A program made the position numbers and the translations under genes. A stretch of 64,000 nucleotides of DNA. Origin: an uncultured Alphaproteobacteria bacterium (lineage in GTDB: Bacteria; Pseudomonadota; Alphaproteobacteria; JAPOUT01; G958296285). How positions within the stretch are numbered: position 1 is the first letter of the stretch; each line of letters starts with the position of its first letter. Below, one piece after another: positions 8,129-16,616 of this stretch. The stretch spans positions 632,367 to 696,366 of the forward strand of contig OY282459.1 in assembly GCA_958296285.1 (NCBI GenBank), given 5' to 3'. The notes under the pieces are model-generated. The model did no database searches and was not told the DNA's origin. It saw only the letters and a list, made by a program, of their open reading frames with translations.

Positions 8129-8860
8129 ATGCCGCGTCAGCGTCAGCCTGATTGGGAGCGTGATGAATGGCTTCTCGCGCTGGATTTTTATTTGAGGCAT
8201 CAAGGTGCGCCGCTCCCCGGTAAGAGGAGCGCAGAGGTTAAAGAGTTGAGCAATAAGTTGCGGAGTTTGCGGGGGTCTTTGCCGGGCTTACTTCCCTTGC
8301 CTGAGAGTTTTCGGAATCCTGCGGGGGTTGAGATGCAACTTTATCAGTTTGTGGGGTTTGATCCGTCAAATGAGTTGAAGGGCTTGCGTCCGACTCGTTT
8401 GGCTCGGGAGATTTGGGACGTTTATGCGGGCGATGCGGCGCGAGTTTCCAAGATTGCGGCACGGATTGTTGAGATGTCTGGGGCGAATTTTTCCATTCCG
8501 TCTGCCGAGAGTTTGGGCGTATCGGAGGCGTTAGAGGGTCGGGTTTTGACATATGAGCATGTTCGGCGCGAGCGCAATCCAAAATTGACGCGAAAGAAGA
8601 AGGAGAAGTTTCAAGATGAGCATGAAGGTCGGTTATTTTGCGAGGTTTGCGCGTTTGACTATGAGAGACGATATGGGGAGAGGGGGCGAGGATTTATAGA
8701 GGCTCATCACACGCGCGCCCTCGCGGACTTACCGCGCAAGGGCACGCGCATTCGTTTAGAGGATTTGGTCTTGTTGTGCGCCAACTGCCACAGAATGATT
8801 CACCGCACCCGCCCTTGGCTTACTACTTCACAATTGGGGAATATTATAGCAAACCCTTAG
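8129..8860 (+). CDS. HNH endonuclease, McrA-like
   Basis: The protein has 243 residues. The C-terminal HNH fold is clear: Cys171-x2-Cys174, EAHHTRAL with His193-His194, and LVLLCANCHRMIHR with Cys217, Cys220, His221 and His225 for zinc and metal binding. This is the arrangement of 5-methylcytosine-specific McrA-type and phage-defence HNH nucleases. The first 165 residues form an uncharacterised, probably DNA-binding domain. It starts 12 bp after nrdB on the same strand and ends 42 bp from the convergent reverse transcriptase gene. Whether it cuts modified or unmodified DNA cannot be told. Confidence 0.75.
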   Translation: MPRQRQPDWERDEWLLALDFYLRHQGAPLPGKRSAEVKELSNKLRSLRGSLPGLLPLPESFRNPAGVEMQLYQFVGFDPSNELKGLRPTRLAREIWDVYAGDAARVSKIAARIVEMSGANFSIPSAESLGVSEALEGRVLTYEHVRRERNPKLTRKKKEKFQDEHEGRLFCEVCAFDYERRYGERGRGFIEAHHTRALADLPRKGTRIRLEDLVLLCANCHRMIHRTRPWLTTSQLGNIIANP

Positions 8861-8902
8861 TTTTATTAGTTTCAAAGGTTGCACCCTATGACTGGAAGCA
8901 AG

Positions 8903-10249
8903 TTATCGTGGTGGTTTGAGATCAGCAAGCTTTTGAATCTCTTTTTCGGCAGTGCGTCTAAATTTGCGAATTTGCTTTTTAATCTTCTGATCTTCTCCAA
9001 ACGCTTTAGTGCTACGGTCAGCATAAGAAAAGAAATTGCGGGATTTTCCGGGTGTAAAGCGGCGGCGCAATTTTTTAGTCCAAACTTTTTTAACCCGACC
9101 AGCCTTCATCTCCTCCAATCCTTTCTTCCAAGTCCTCTTGATAGCGACACGCAATTTGCGCCATTGACGAGACAAGGAGCTCGAACGGATTGATACACCG
9201 TTTTTTTCAAAGTAAAAACCAAGATACTGTGCCACTCTTCTTTCTGGCTTATAGGTACCGTGGATTAAACGCGTGATTAAGGACTTAAAGAAGAATGCCA
9301 ACCCTCCTTCGCGTGTATAAGTGTCATTGACGTCAAAAAGTGTCCTCTCTGTCTTCTTTTTATTGAGGCGCAGCTTCTCTTTTTTTATCAGGTGTTTGAT
9401 CTTTCTCTCGATTCTTTTCGCATAACGAACTTCACAGATGATGAGTATGTCATCCGAATAACGCCGATAGAATGCGCGGATGCTGTCGCAGTACCCCAGA
9501 ACAGCGGCGTCAAAGTCGATCATGTAGAGGTTTGAGAGCACCGCACTGATGGGGGTTCCTTGGGGGATGCCTTTTCGTTTGCAATTCTGATTAAAAGAGA
9601 TACCAGTGCGCTTCAGCTCTGAGACAGACGCGACTTGATAGGGTCCTTTTTTCTTCAATCGCTCTCTGAAGGTTGCATTGGATTCAAGGTCTTCGCGTTT
9701 GACGAAGCAAAATTTGGTTGTATATCGGAAAATTTGAAACCAGTCGGCAGGAAGCTCGGATACACCAAGAATCCGTTTCAGACGAATCTTCAGCAGAGAG
9801 TGGTCGAGATTGTCAAAGAACCCGCTAACATCAAAAGCTAGTATTTTGACAGGAGAGTGCTTCTTGGCAAATGCCCATGCCTCCGCAGCGAAGTCATAGT
9901 TGGTTTTGCCCAATCTACGATAAGCGATCACCTTGTCCGATAAGCTCTCTGCAGAATAGTGATTATCTAGCTTCTCAACCAGTTTTTCTGCATAGTGGGT
10001 GAGAATGCCAGCATCTCTATGCGAGGCATACATGATGTCCCGCTCCTTTTTATTCATGATTCCCTTTCTTGCCTTGCCGCAATACTTGTAATGGGGCACC
10101 TGCTTTTTGTAATAAATAAGTGGAGAGAATGGATGTTTAGCAACAAATTCGGGATCACTCACCTTAATAACCCATGTTTCGGGCAGTGGTCGGTCAAAGT
10201 GTTTGTATGAGCGATTCCTGAACGGCTTTTTTTTCATTTTTCCATCCAT
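8903..10249 (-). CDS. DRT2-like (UG2-type) antiviral reverse transcriptase
   Basis: The protein has 448 residues. Reverse-transcriptase motifs are complete: ILAFDVSGFFDNLDH (catalytic Asp140), GIPQGTPISAVLSNLYM (227-243), YSDD (264-267, Asp266-Asp267), RLNKKKTE and VAQYLGFYF. No maturase, endonuclease or integrase domain is seen, which argues against a group II intron or retrotransposon. The N-terminal pattern YKHFDRPL ... ERDIMYASHRDAGI ... VIAYRRLGKTNYDFA and the late RSSSLSR motif fit, from memory of the family, the DRT2/UG2 defence-associated reverse transcriptases. Those copy an upstream ncRNA into concatemeric cDNA encoding a toxic repeat protein. The leader 10250-10554 is gene-free and structured. 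ATG 10249 has AGGA upstream; ATG 10237 is also possible. The gene is AT-rich compared with its surroundings. Confidence 0.75.
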   Translation of the reverse strand: MDGKMKKKPFRNRSYKHFDRPLPETWVIKVSDPEFVAKHPFSPLIYYKKQVPHYKYCGKARKGIMNKKERDIMYASHRDAGILTHYAEKLVEKLDNHYSAESLSDKVIAYRRLGKTNYDFAAEAWAFAKKHSPVKILAFDVSGFFDNLDHSLLKIRLKRILGVSELPADWFQIFRYTTKFCFVKREDLESNATFRERLKKKGPYQVASVSELKRTGISFNQNCKRKGIPQGTPISAVLSNLYMIDFDAAVLGYCDSIRAFYRRYSDDILIICEVRYAKRIERKIKHLIKKEKLRLNKKKTERTLFDVNDTYTREGGLAFFFKSLITRLIHGTYKPERRVAQYLGFYFEKNGVSIRSSSLSRQWRKLRVAIKRTWKKGLEEMKAGRVKKVWTKKLRRRFTPGKSRNFFSYADRSTKAFGEDQKIKKQIRKFRRTAEKEIQKLADLKPPR

Positions 10250-10554
10250 TTTTCCATCCTATGTAGAGTTCGGGAGACAGCCTTAGGCCCAAAGCTCCGA
10301 CTTATGCCGGACGCCCCCGAACGCACACAAAAATCTGTTAGCTAGATATCAAAAGATATTTCGCTGACACGGGCCCGTTATTACATGGAAGGATATAATC
10401 CAATGATGGTCTTATCAGTCATGTTCCAGTTGGAACTTGACCGAATCAACAATCAAACCTCTTGGCCGATTCCAAGAGGCACTTCCATAGATAGGGATTC
10501 TCCAAACGGGTTTCAAGAGGCAAACAAGATTTTTTCTCGCCTACTGGTAAAATC
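10250..10554 (-). ncRNA. Candidate template ncRNA of the DRT2-like system
   Basis: This is the roughly 305-nt leader of the reverse transcriptase, read on the minus strand. Seen hairpins: a perfect 8-bp CCTCTTGG/CCAAGAGG stem (10458-10479), GTTCC/GGAAC (10423-10436), ATATC/GATAT with a four-base loop (10345-10358), and next to the start codon a GTTCGGG/CCCGAAC closing stem (10316-10322 with 10268-10274) enclosing two smaller hairpins. One frame is stop-free for 41 codons (10540 down to 10418) and encodes a protein-like stretch starting ARKNLVCLLKPVW. GCCTCTTG occurs twice, 41 nt apart. The size and position match a DRT2 ncRNA; the template boundaries are not determined. Confidence 0.55.
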
Positions 10555-10632
10555 TGGTACCGTCGGCGCGGAATTTTTGGATGCGCGACCTCATCCTTGC
10601 CAAGGATCGCTCTACCACTGAGCTACGATGGC
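10555..10632 (-). pseudogene. Degenerate tRNA-Thr copy
   Basis: It aligns end to end with the intact tRNA-Thr at 12266-12340, including the CCA. The anticodon loop has changed to TTGGCAA, one base is missing before the anticodon stem, the acceptor stem carries an A-C mismatch and the T-loop is enlarged and lacks TTCAA. The 25 bp on the 5' side (10633-10657) are identical to the flank of the real gene, so the promoter region was copied too. It sits directly upstream of the candidate ncRNA and could supply its promoter. Confidence 0.75.
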
Positions 10633-10686
10633 AACCTCATCCCATATATCACAATCCACGCCAACAAGAAGAGAGGAGCTCCCGCG

Positions 10687-10905
10687 ATGAACAATAATGA
10701 ACTCCGAGACGCGCTGGATGAATTTCTGCGCCGCTTCGGAGAATTCAGAGATGCCAGCGATAAAACTATCGCTCAACAGGATCAACAGTTTTCCGAACAA
10801 TCTGCCCAAAACAATAAAGACAAGAAGAGGGAATCTCCCTTGTCGGGGGGGTGTGGGGGGCGTCACGCCCCCCGCGAAAAAACAAGGCGGCGTAGCCGCC
10901 TATGA
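10687..10905 (+). CDS. Small hypothetical protein with repeat-encoded tail
   Basis: This is a 72-codon frame with AGGAG upstream of the ATG. The first 50 residues (MNNNELRDALDEFLRRFGEF...) are charged and helix-forming, like a small coiled-coil protein. After KRESPL the reading frame runs into array R4 and encodes only Gly/Arg/Ser filler before the stop. The likeliest reading is a gene truncated by the array; the intact helical plus TM protein at 14432 shows what such a gene might have looked like, although I see no sequence similarity. Confidence 0.35.
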   Translation: MNNNELRDALDEFLRRFGEFRDASDKTIAQQDQQFSEQSAQNNKDKKRESPLSGGCGGRHAPREKTRRRSRL

Positions 10906-11060
10906 TCTCTTGCGAGCAGGGGGGTCGGCGGGCTTTCTCGCGGGCTTGCGCTGACGCGCTTCGCCCGCTTCGTTTCGCCACGCCCGCCGACTTTTCGGGG
11001 GTTTCCCCCGAACCCCCTTTTTTTCAAGGGGGGCAAGCCCCCCTTGACCCCCCTCATATG
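10838..11060. repeat. Palindromic array R4
   Basis: It contains a D-like hairpin (GGGGGGCGTCACGCCCCCC), a GGCGGCGTAGCCGCC hairpin, the central linker (CTCTTGCGAGCAGGGGGG), module B (GTCGGCGGGC ... GCCCGCCGAC), module C (TTCGGGGGTTTCCCCCGAA) and module D (GGGGGGCAAGCCCCCC). It separates the small frame at 10687 from the tRNA-Thr fragment at 11094. Confidence 0.85.
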
Positions 11061-11093
11061 AGGGCGCAAGAAAGAACGGGGACATATTTATAA

Positions 11094-11139
11094 TGGTGCC
11101 GTCGGCGCGGATTGAACGCGCGACCTCATCCTTACCAAG
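11094..11139 (-). other. 46-bp tRNA-Thr 3'-end duplication (attachment-site-like)
   Basis: These 46 bp are identical to 12266-12311, that is, from the anticodon loop to the encoded CCA end of the intact tRNA-Thr. The identity stops abruptly on both sides. This is the segment that tyrosine-recombinase elements usually carry as att core when they integrate at a tRNA 3' end. The DNA between the two copies (11140-12265) carries the 53-aa/two-TM gene pair. No integrase is present. Confidence 0.7.
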
Positions 11140-11370
11140 AAGGGGGGGGGTGGGGGGCGTCAAGCCCAACGAGACGAGTCTCCCCGCGAAAAAACAAGGC
11201 GGCTTCGCCGCCTATGATCTCTTGCGAGCAGGGAAGTCGGCGGGCTTCTCGCGCGCTTGCGCTGACGCGCTTCGCCCGCTTCGTTTCGCCACGCCCGCCG
11301 ACTTTCGGGGGGATTCCCCCCGATCCCCCCTTCTTTCTTGGGGGGCTAGCCCCCCAAACCCCCCTTCATC
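11140..11370. repeat. Palindromic array R5
   Basis: It has the same modules as R4 in the same order: a D-like G/C hairpin, a GGCGGCTTCGCCGCC hairpin, the central linker CTCTTGCGAGCAGGG, B (GTCGGCGGGC ... GCCCGCCGAC), C (TTCGGGGGGATTCCCCCCGA) and D (GGGGGGCTAGCCCCCC). R4 and R5 are near copies placed on either side of the tRNA-Thr fragment. Confidence 0.85.
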
Positions 11371-11450
11371 TCCAGCTTCTATGCACTAGTTCCCCTGCGG
11401 CAAAGACAAACTCCTATCCATGAAAAAGATGCCCGCGGCGGCTCGCCGCA
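11371..11450. repeat. Repeat module E
   Basis: An approximately 80-bp unit with CTTCTATGCACTAGTTCCCC, TGCGGCAAA, CATGAAAAAG and a CGGCGGCTCGCCG hairpin. Near copies lie at 16700-16790 and 17112-17195, and an inverted copy at 5441-5505, always next to a palindromic array. It has no coding potential. Confidence 0.75.
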
Positions 11451-11454
11451 AGAC

Positions 11455-12024
11455 TCACAGAGCCTTCGTCCGACCCTTCTCTATCTCTTCTCTCTGCCCC
11501 CGCGAGCGAAAATCCGCCGAGGTGAAAGGCAAAATGTTCATCAACCACAAATGATACCACCGCAGATGAACATAATGCTCCCATCCTCTATCCAAAAGAA
11601 CGCGCATCTGATTGTCGCAATAGGCTTCCACCGCCCGATAGAGAGGCGGCTCCTTCGCGTAAAGCTCATGAATCCGCTGCCGATAGAGATTCATATCCGC
11701 ATCGTCCGAAGCGGCGTACAAATCGCCTGCCAAGCGCGTGAACTCCGCATAAAGACCCTCATGCAGACGCGCACGTCCAGAGATGTCAAACAGAACGTCA
11801 AAAAGCGCCACCAAGAAGGCGATTCCCGGCAGAAGCCAGGGTTGCTCTTCCACACCCAGATACGGATGAATCTGCGCCGCCGCCCCGCCGCTCACGAAAA
11901 GGATCAGAACCATGGACCAGCGATGCGCGCCTCCACAGAAGCGCGCCCGCGTCATATGATAGCGCGCGGATCGTTCGCTATCGGTGAGCATGTCGGTTCG
12001 GCTTAATTTGTTGAGATCGCTCAC
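11455..12024 (-). CDS. Two-TM SLATT-like membrane protein, putative defence effector
   Basis: The protein has 189 residues and starts at a GTG with AAGGAG 8 nt upstream. After a short polar N-terminus (SDSERSARYHMTRARF-type pattern) two membrane segments are evident at about residues 37-52 (WSMVLILFVSGGAAA) and 62-81 (PWLLPGIAFLVALFDVLFDI). A mostly helical cytoplasmic domain of about 105 residues follows. This layout resembles SLATT/S2TM effectors that accompany SMODS or SLOG sensors and disrupt membranes; the assignment is by pattern only. The 53-aa Pro/Arg-rich gene lies 12 bp upstream, and the pair lies between the tRNA-Thr gene and its 3'-end duplicate, supporting mobility. Confidence 0.5.
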   Translation of the reverse strand: MSDLNKLSRTDMLTDSERSARYHMTRARFCGGAHRWSMVLILFVSGGAAAQIHPYLGVEEQPWLLPGIAFLVALFDVLFDISGRARLHEGLYAEFTRLAGDLYAASDDADMNLYRQRIHELYAKEPPLYRAVEAYCDNQMRVLLDRGWEHYVHLRWYHLWLMNILPFTSADFRSRGQREEIEKGRTKAL

Positions 12025-12036
12025 TTTAACATCTCC

Positions 12037-12198
12037 TTATTTAGTTCTCGGCGGTCTTGGAGGTCTTGGTCTTTGCGGCGGCGGACTTCCTGCGGGTTTT
12101 CTTGTCTCCGAAATGCGCGAGGGCGGTCGCCTCGTGGGTCGGGACGAGGGAGCTGGCTTGCTTGGAGGTTTGCCGCCGCCTTTAGATCCATTTGCCAT
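12037..12198 (-). CDS. 53-aa Pro/Arg-rich small protein
   Basis: Read on the minus strand, an ATG preceded by AGGAAAGGGCGCG opens a 53-codon frame: MANGSKGGGKPPSKPAPSSR, continuing with PxxP- and RPP-rich sequence to PRTK. It is basic, probably disordered and without membrane segments. The stop is followed at once by AAGGAG and the GTG start of the two-TM protein, so the two are translationally close and probably work together. I recognise no family. It could be a regulator, an antitoxin-like partner or a membrane-binding tail. Confidence 0.55.
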   Translation of the reverse strand: MANGSKGGGKPPSKPAPSSRPTRRPPSRISETRKPAGSPPPQRPRPPRPPRTK

Positions 12199-12265
12199 CG
12201 CGCCCTTTCCTTCCCCTTTTTGATGAGTTTATTTTAGCGCGAAACGCGCCATGAAGTAAAGCGCG

Positions 12266-12340
<75 letters not shown>

Positions 12341-12365
12341 AACCTCATCCCATATATCACAATCC

Positions 12366-12437
12366 GCTCTTTCGGGGGGATTCCCCCCGATCCCCCCTTC
12401 TTTCTTGGGGGGCTAGCCCCCCAAACCCCCCTTGACC
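12366..12437. repeat. Palindromic array fragment R6
   Basis: Only modules C (TTCGGGGGGATTCCCCCCGA) and D (GGGGGGCTAGCCCCCCAAACCCCCC) are present, just upstream of the tRNA-Thr gene and 210 bp before 16S. The rest of the gap (12438-12650) is the 16S leader. It holds a GGCGCT/AGCGCC hairpin near 12530 but no gene. Confidence 0.75.
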
Positions 12438-12650
12438 TCGCAACCCCAAACCCCTATATTCCCAAAACCGCACCAAAAACGCGGAACCAACCGCTCTTTC
12501 TCACCGTGAACAAAAACGATGTGAAGGGCGGCGCTCCTAAACAAGCGCCGTCTGACACAAACCATGCCAAAACGCGATCCCATTCCCATACCCATGAAGA
12601 ATGGAACAAAATCGCGTAGCTAAGTTTGATGATGACGGGAAAACTTGTCT

Positions 12651-14164
<1,514 letters not shown>

Positions 14165-14204
14165 AAGAGAGTGTCTGCGATGCGAGTCGCAGAGACCAAA
14201 ATGA

Positions 14205-14224
14205 GATTTCTCGCGAGAGGAATC
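14205..14224 (+). other. GNRA-loop hairpin behind 16S
   Basis: GATTTCTC and GAGGAATC form an 8-bp stem closed by a GCGA tetraloop. A second inverted repeat (GTCTGCGA ... TCGCAGAGAC, about 14173-14196) lies between it and the 16S end. Both look like processing or termination structures of the rRNA transcript. Confidence 0.5.
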
Positions 14225-14293
14225 TTGATCTGGGGGCGTCGTCCTTCTCATCGTTTTTTTCATAACCTCAAGAGGCGGGATAAGGATAAGATC

Positions 14294-14395
14294 ATGTCGG
14301 CGGCTACGCCACGAGTGGTTTTGCCACGAGTGGCTTCGCCATGAGTGGCTTCGCCGCCTTATTTTTTCGTGGGAGGCTAGCCCTCCGGAGAGGAG
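14294..14395. repeat. Partial palindromic array with GCCACGAGTGGC tandem
   Basis: It begins with GTCGGCGGC, resembling the left arm of module B. It then carries three successive copies of a roughly 17-bp unit containing GCCACGAGTGGC (the last reads GCCATGAGTGGC), a GGCTTCGCCGCC stretch and a degenerate D hairpin (GGGAGGCTAGCCCTCC). The matching right arm of B appears at 16617, beyond the methyltransferase cassette. Confidence 0.6.
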
Positions 14396-14431
14396 AAGCG
14401 CTACAATCACACAAGCGCGAGGAGATGAACC

Positions 14432-14656
14432 ATGAATCTTGTTGAACTTTACGATGCTCTCAAAGAAGCGAATGTCAGCCAGCAAACGGCAACTGCTGCC
14501 GTAAAAGCCGTAGAGACTAGCCTAGACGAACCATGGAAACGGCGTATAGAAAGGCACATTGCCGAAATACGAGGGCGACTCAGCCTACTAACATTGATGT
14601 GCGGAGTAATCCTAACTCTCATGGTGATGGCTTTCGTCCGAATCATGTTCGGATAA
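14432..14656 (+). CDS. Small helical protein with C-terminal membrane anchor
   Basis: This 74-residue protein has GAGGAGATGAACC before its ATG. The N-terminal 47 residues (MNLVELYDALKEANVSQQTA...) are helix-forming and charged; residues about 51-71 (LLTLMCGVILTLMVMAFVRI) form one membrane helix. This helix-plus-TM design is common in small phage- or island-borne proteins of unknown function. It is the first gene of the cassette inserted behind 16S; a separate promoter region follows before the methyltransferases. Confidence 0.5.
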   Translation: MNLVELYDALKEANVSQQTATAAVKAVETSLDEPWKRRIERHIAEIRGRLSLLTLMCGVILTLMVMAFVRIMFG

Positions 14657-14708
14657 AACCTCAACGCTTTTTTATATATTTTGTATTAAAATAAGATCTC
14701 CTGGACGC

Positions 14709-14728
14709 TCTAGGACGATTCGTCTAGA
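14709..14728. promoter_or_regulatory. Inverted repeat upstream of the methyltransferase operon
   Basis: TCTAGGACGA and TTCGTCTAGA form an imperfect inverted repeat about 30 bp before the methyltransferase start. It lies just behind an AT-rich stretch (TATATATTTTGTATTAAAAT) that could hold the promoter. It may be an operator for autoregulation, as in restriction-modification loci. No controller gene is seen. Confidence 0.35.
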
Positions 14729-14757
14729 CGCTATCGCGCAAAATCAAGGGGAGAACA

Positions 14758-15372
14758 ATGTCAATAGCAGTTGAACTTTTAGAGCGCAGTGTTGCTTATG
14801 CCCCAACTGTCAAAAAACCCCGCCGCGCTGGGTTCTACAAGTGCCTTGTGATTGACCCGCCATGGGATCAGGGCAAGACAGGTTTGCGCTCGGTGCGTCC
14901 AAATCAAGGGACGGAACTGCCTTATCCAACAATGACCTTTGAGAAAATTGCTGCTGTGCCTGTAGGCGAATGGGCGGCGGATGATTCTTTTCTTTGGTTG
15001 TGGGCGACAAACAGCAAATCACGCTCAAGCAGGAAGCCGATCCTCATGCAGGCTTTCGAACTAATGGAGCATTGGGGATTCAAATATTATACGACTCTCT
15101 CGTGGGATAAGAAAACGGGCCCCTGTCCCTTTGGCCCCTATCAGATCACGACAGAGCATTGCCTCTTTGGGTATAAGGGAAAATGCGTTTTCCCAAAGAA
15201 ATCTCTCGGGCAAATGAAGACCATGTTTTCTGCTTCTGTGCGGCGTCATAGCGAGAAGCCATCTTATCTCTACGAACACATCCAACGCTGCTTTCCTGAT
15301 CCTCGGTTGGATATTTTCGCAAGGCGGCGACATCTCGGCTTTGATGCTTGGGGGAACGAGGCAGGACGATGA
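14758..15372 (+). CDS. MT-A70-family N6-adenine methyltransferase
   Basis: This 204-residue protein probably methylates adenine N6 in DNA using S-adenosylmethionine. The catalytic DPPW motif is at residues 33-36. LWLWATN, YYTTLSWDKKTGPCPFGPYQITTEHCLFGYKG and HSEKPSYLYEHIQRCFPDPRLDIFARR are the expected MT-A70 landmarks. AAGGGGAGAACA precedes the ATG. Its stop overlaps the start of the second methyltransferase by four bases (ATGA), so they are coupled. The family is common in phages and accessory islands; the recognition sequence is unknown. Confidence 0.85.
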   Translation: MSIAVELLERSVAYAPTVKKPRRAGFYKCLVIDPPWDQGKTGLRSVRPNQGTELPYPTMTFEKIAAVPVGEWAADDSFLWLWATNSKSRSSRKPILMQAFELMEHWGFKYYTTLSWDKKTGPCPFGPYQITTEHCLFGYKGKCVFPKKSLGQMKTMFSASVRRHSEKPSYLYEHIQRCFPDPRLDIFARRRHLGFDAWGNEAGR

Positions 15373-16163
15373 AGGGGCGCGCCAATTTTCTCAATGGATC
15401 GGATTGGCTCAAAAACTCGTTTAGCCTATGGCGCGGTCTTGCCAGGGACAAGGACGCTATGGAACATCCTGCGCCCTTTCCTATCGCTCTTGCCTCTCGG
15501 CTTATAGATTGCTTCGCTGCTAATCCCAACGGTCTTGTCCTGGACCCATTTGCGGGTGCGGGATCAACGCTTATAGCCGCGCTCAAGGCAGGCATGGATG
15601 CAGTGGGGTTTGACATCAACCCCGCCTATCGCACAATCTTTGAGCAACGGCTTTCTCTGTTTGAGACGGGCGGCAATCGGTGGCGCTATGAGATGCAAGA
15701 TGCTCGCGCTATGAATGGCGCATTAAAGCCCGAATCAGTAGAGATATGCATAACGTCTCCGCCCTATTGGGACATCATGAATCGTCGGAGAAGCGCGGAT
15801 GGGAAGGATGCGAAACCCTATTCCAAAAACGGGCATGATCTCGGCAACATGAGGGATTATGATGAATTCCTGAACGCCCTTTCTGTTGTCGCGGGGCATG
15901 TGGAAAGGGCTTTGCGTCCGCGAGGCTATTTCATCCTGAATGTGATGGACATTCGCAAAGGCGCGAATTTCTATCCCCTTCACCAAGACGCTTCCTATGT
16001 TATACAGACGCAGGGGCATCTTGTCCTGAATGACATCATAATCTGGGATAGGCAGGCGGATTATAACGCTATGCGACCGCTCGGTTATCCCTACAAGTTC
16101 ATCATCAACAAGGTGCATGAGTATCTGTTGATTTTTAGAAAGGAGGAAAGAGTCAATGGCTAA
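15369..16163 (+). CDS. DNA (N4/N6-amino) methyltransferase
   Basis: This protein has 264 residues from the ATG that overlaps the preceding gene. Motif I DPFAGAGST (about residues 59-67) binds S-adenosylmethionine, and the catalytic TSPPYWD (129-135) follows it, then FILNVMDIRKG and a C-terminal NKVHEYLLIF. Both motifs are intact, so activity is expected on adenine N6 or cytosine N4. It may form a heterodimer with the MT-A70 enzyme or protect a different site. It overlaps the next gene by 8 bp. Confidence 0.8.
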   Translation: MKGRANFLNGSDWLKNSFSLWRGLARDKDAMEHPAPFPIALASRLIDCFAANPNGLVLDPFAGAGSTLIAALKAGMDAVGFDINPAYRTIFEQRLSLFETGGNRWRYEMQDARAMNGALKPESVEICITSPPYWDIMNRRRSADGKDAKPYSKNGHDLGNMRDYDEFLNALSVVAGHVERALRPRGYFILNVMDIRKGANFYPLHQDASYVIQTQGHLVLNDIIIWDRQADYNAMRPLGYPYKFIINKVHEYLLIFRKEERVNG

Positions 16164-16593
16164 AAAAGCGCTAAAAGAAGACGAGCTCTATCAGGCTGCT
16201 ATCTATCTCTCTAACCCGGAAGCGGATACAGAAATTCATGCAGAAATGCTTCTCAAGAACCAAAAAGATTTTGAGGAGAATTATAAAAGGGCAACGGAGG
16301 ATTACCCGCTTCCGGATGGGACGGAAGCGCCGTATTACATTTGGCCTCCAGACGCGAATAAATATGGGAGAGAGCTGCGGATATACTTCAAGCGCGTTCC
16401 TCCAGAGCCTCCGATTATCAAGACTCTCTACACGGATCACGGCAAGTGGTATGCGAAGAGGGACAAGTGGCGCATAAACCATTCCGCCCTTGTTATGCAG
16501 CTTTTTGAGTGCGGGTTCGTTCTTGGCGAGAATGCTGACAAAGCAGATCGCATACAAACCTTTATGAAAAGGAGATTCCCAACCCGCAAGTAA
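16156..16593 (+). CDS. Hypothetical protein linked to two methyltransferases
   Basis: This is a 145-residue protein with a strong ribosome site (AAAGGAGGAAAG) inside the end of the preceding methyltransferase gene. It is charged, rich in Tyr/Pro/Lys and without membrane segments. Notable stretches are DGTEAPYYIWPPDANKYGRE and TLYTDHGKWYAKRDKWRINH. I recognise no domain and no clear nuclease motif. Its position as third gene of a methyltransferase operon makes a restriction enzyme, a specificity factor or a DNA-binding accessory possible. Confidence 0.6.
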   Translation: MAKKALKEDELYQAAIYLSNPEADTEIHAEMLLKNQKDFEENYKRATEDYPLPDGTEAPYYIWPPDANKYGRELRIYFKRVPPEPPIIKTLYTDHGKWYAKRDKWRINHSALVMQLFECGFVLGENADKADRIQTFMKRRFPTRK

Positions 16594-16616
16594 TCGGGGG
16601 TAATCTTGTCTTACAT

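Noticed and set aside
8903-10249. Group II intron or retron as the source of the reverse transcriptase
   Set aside because: No maturase/HNH extension or intron domain V structure is seen, and the leader does not show an obvious msr/msd with terminal inverted repeats; the N- and C-terminal patterns fit DRT2 better.
10555-10632. Functional tRNA with anticodon GGC or GCC
   Set aside because: The T-arm is disrupted, a base is missing before the anticodon stem and the acceptor has a mismatch, so it is called a pseudogene.
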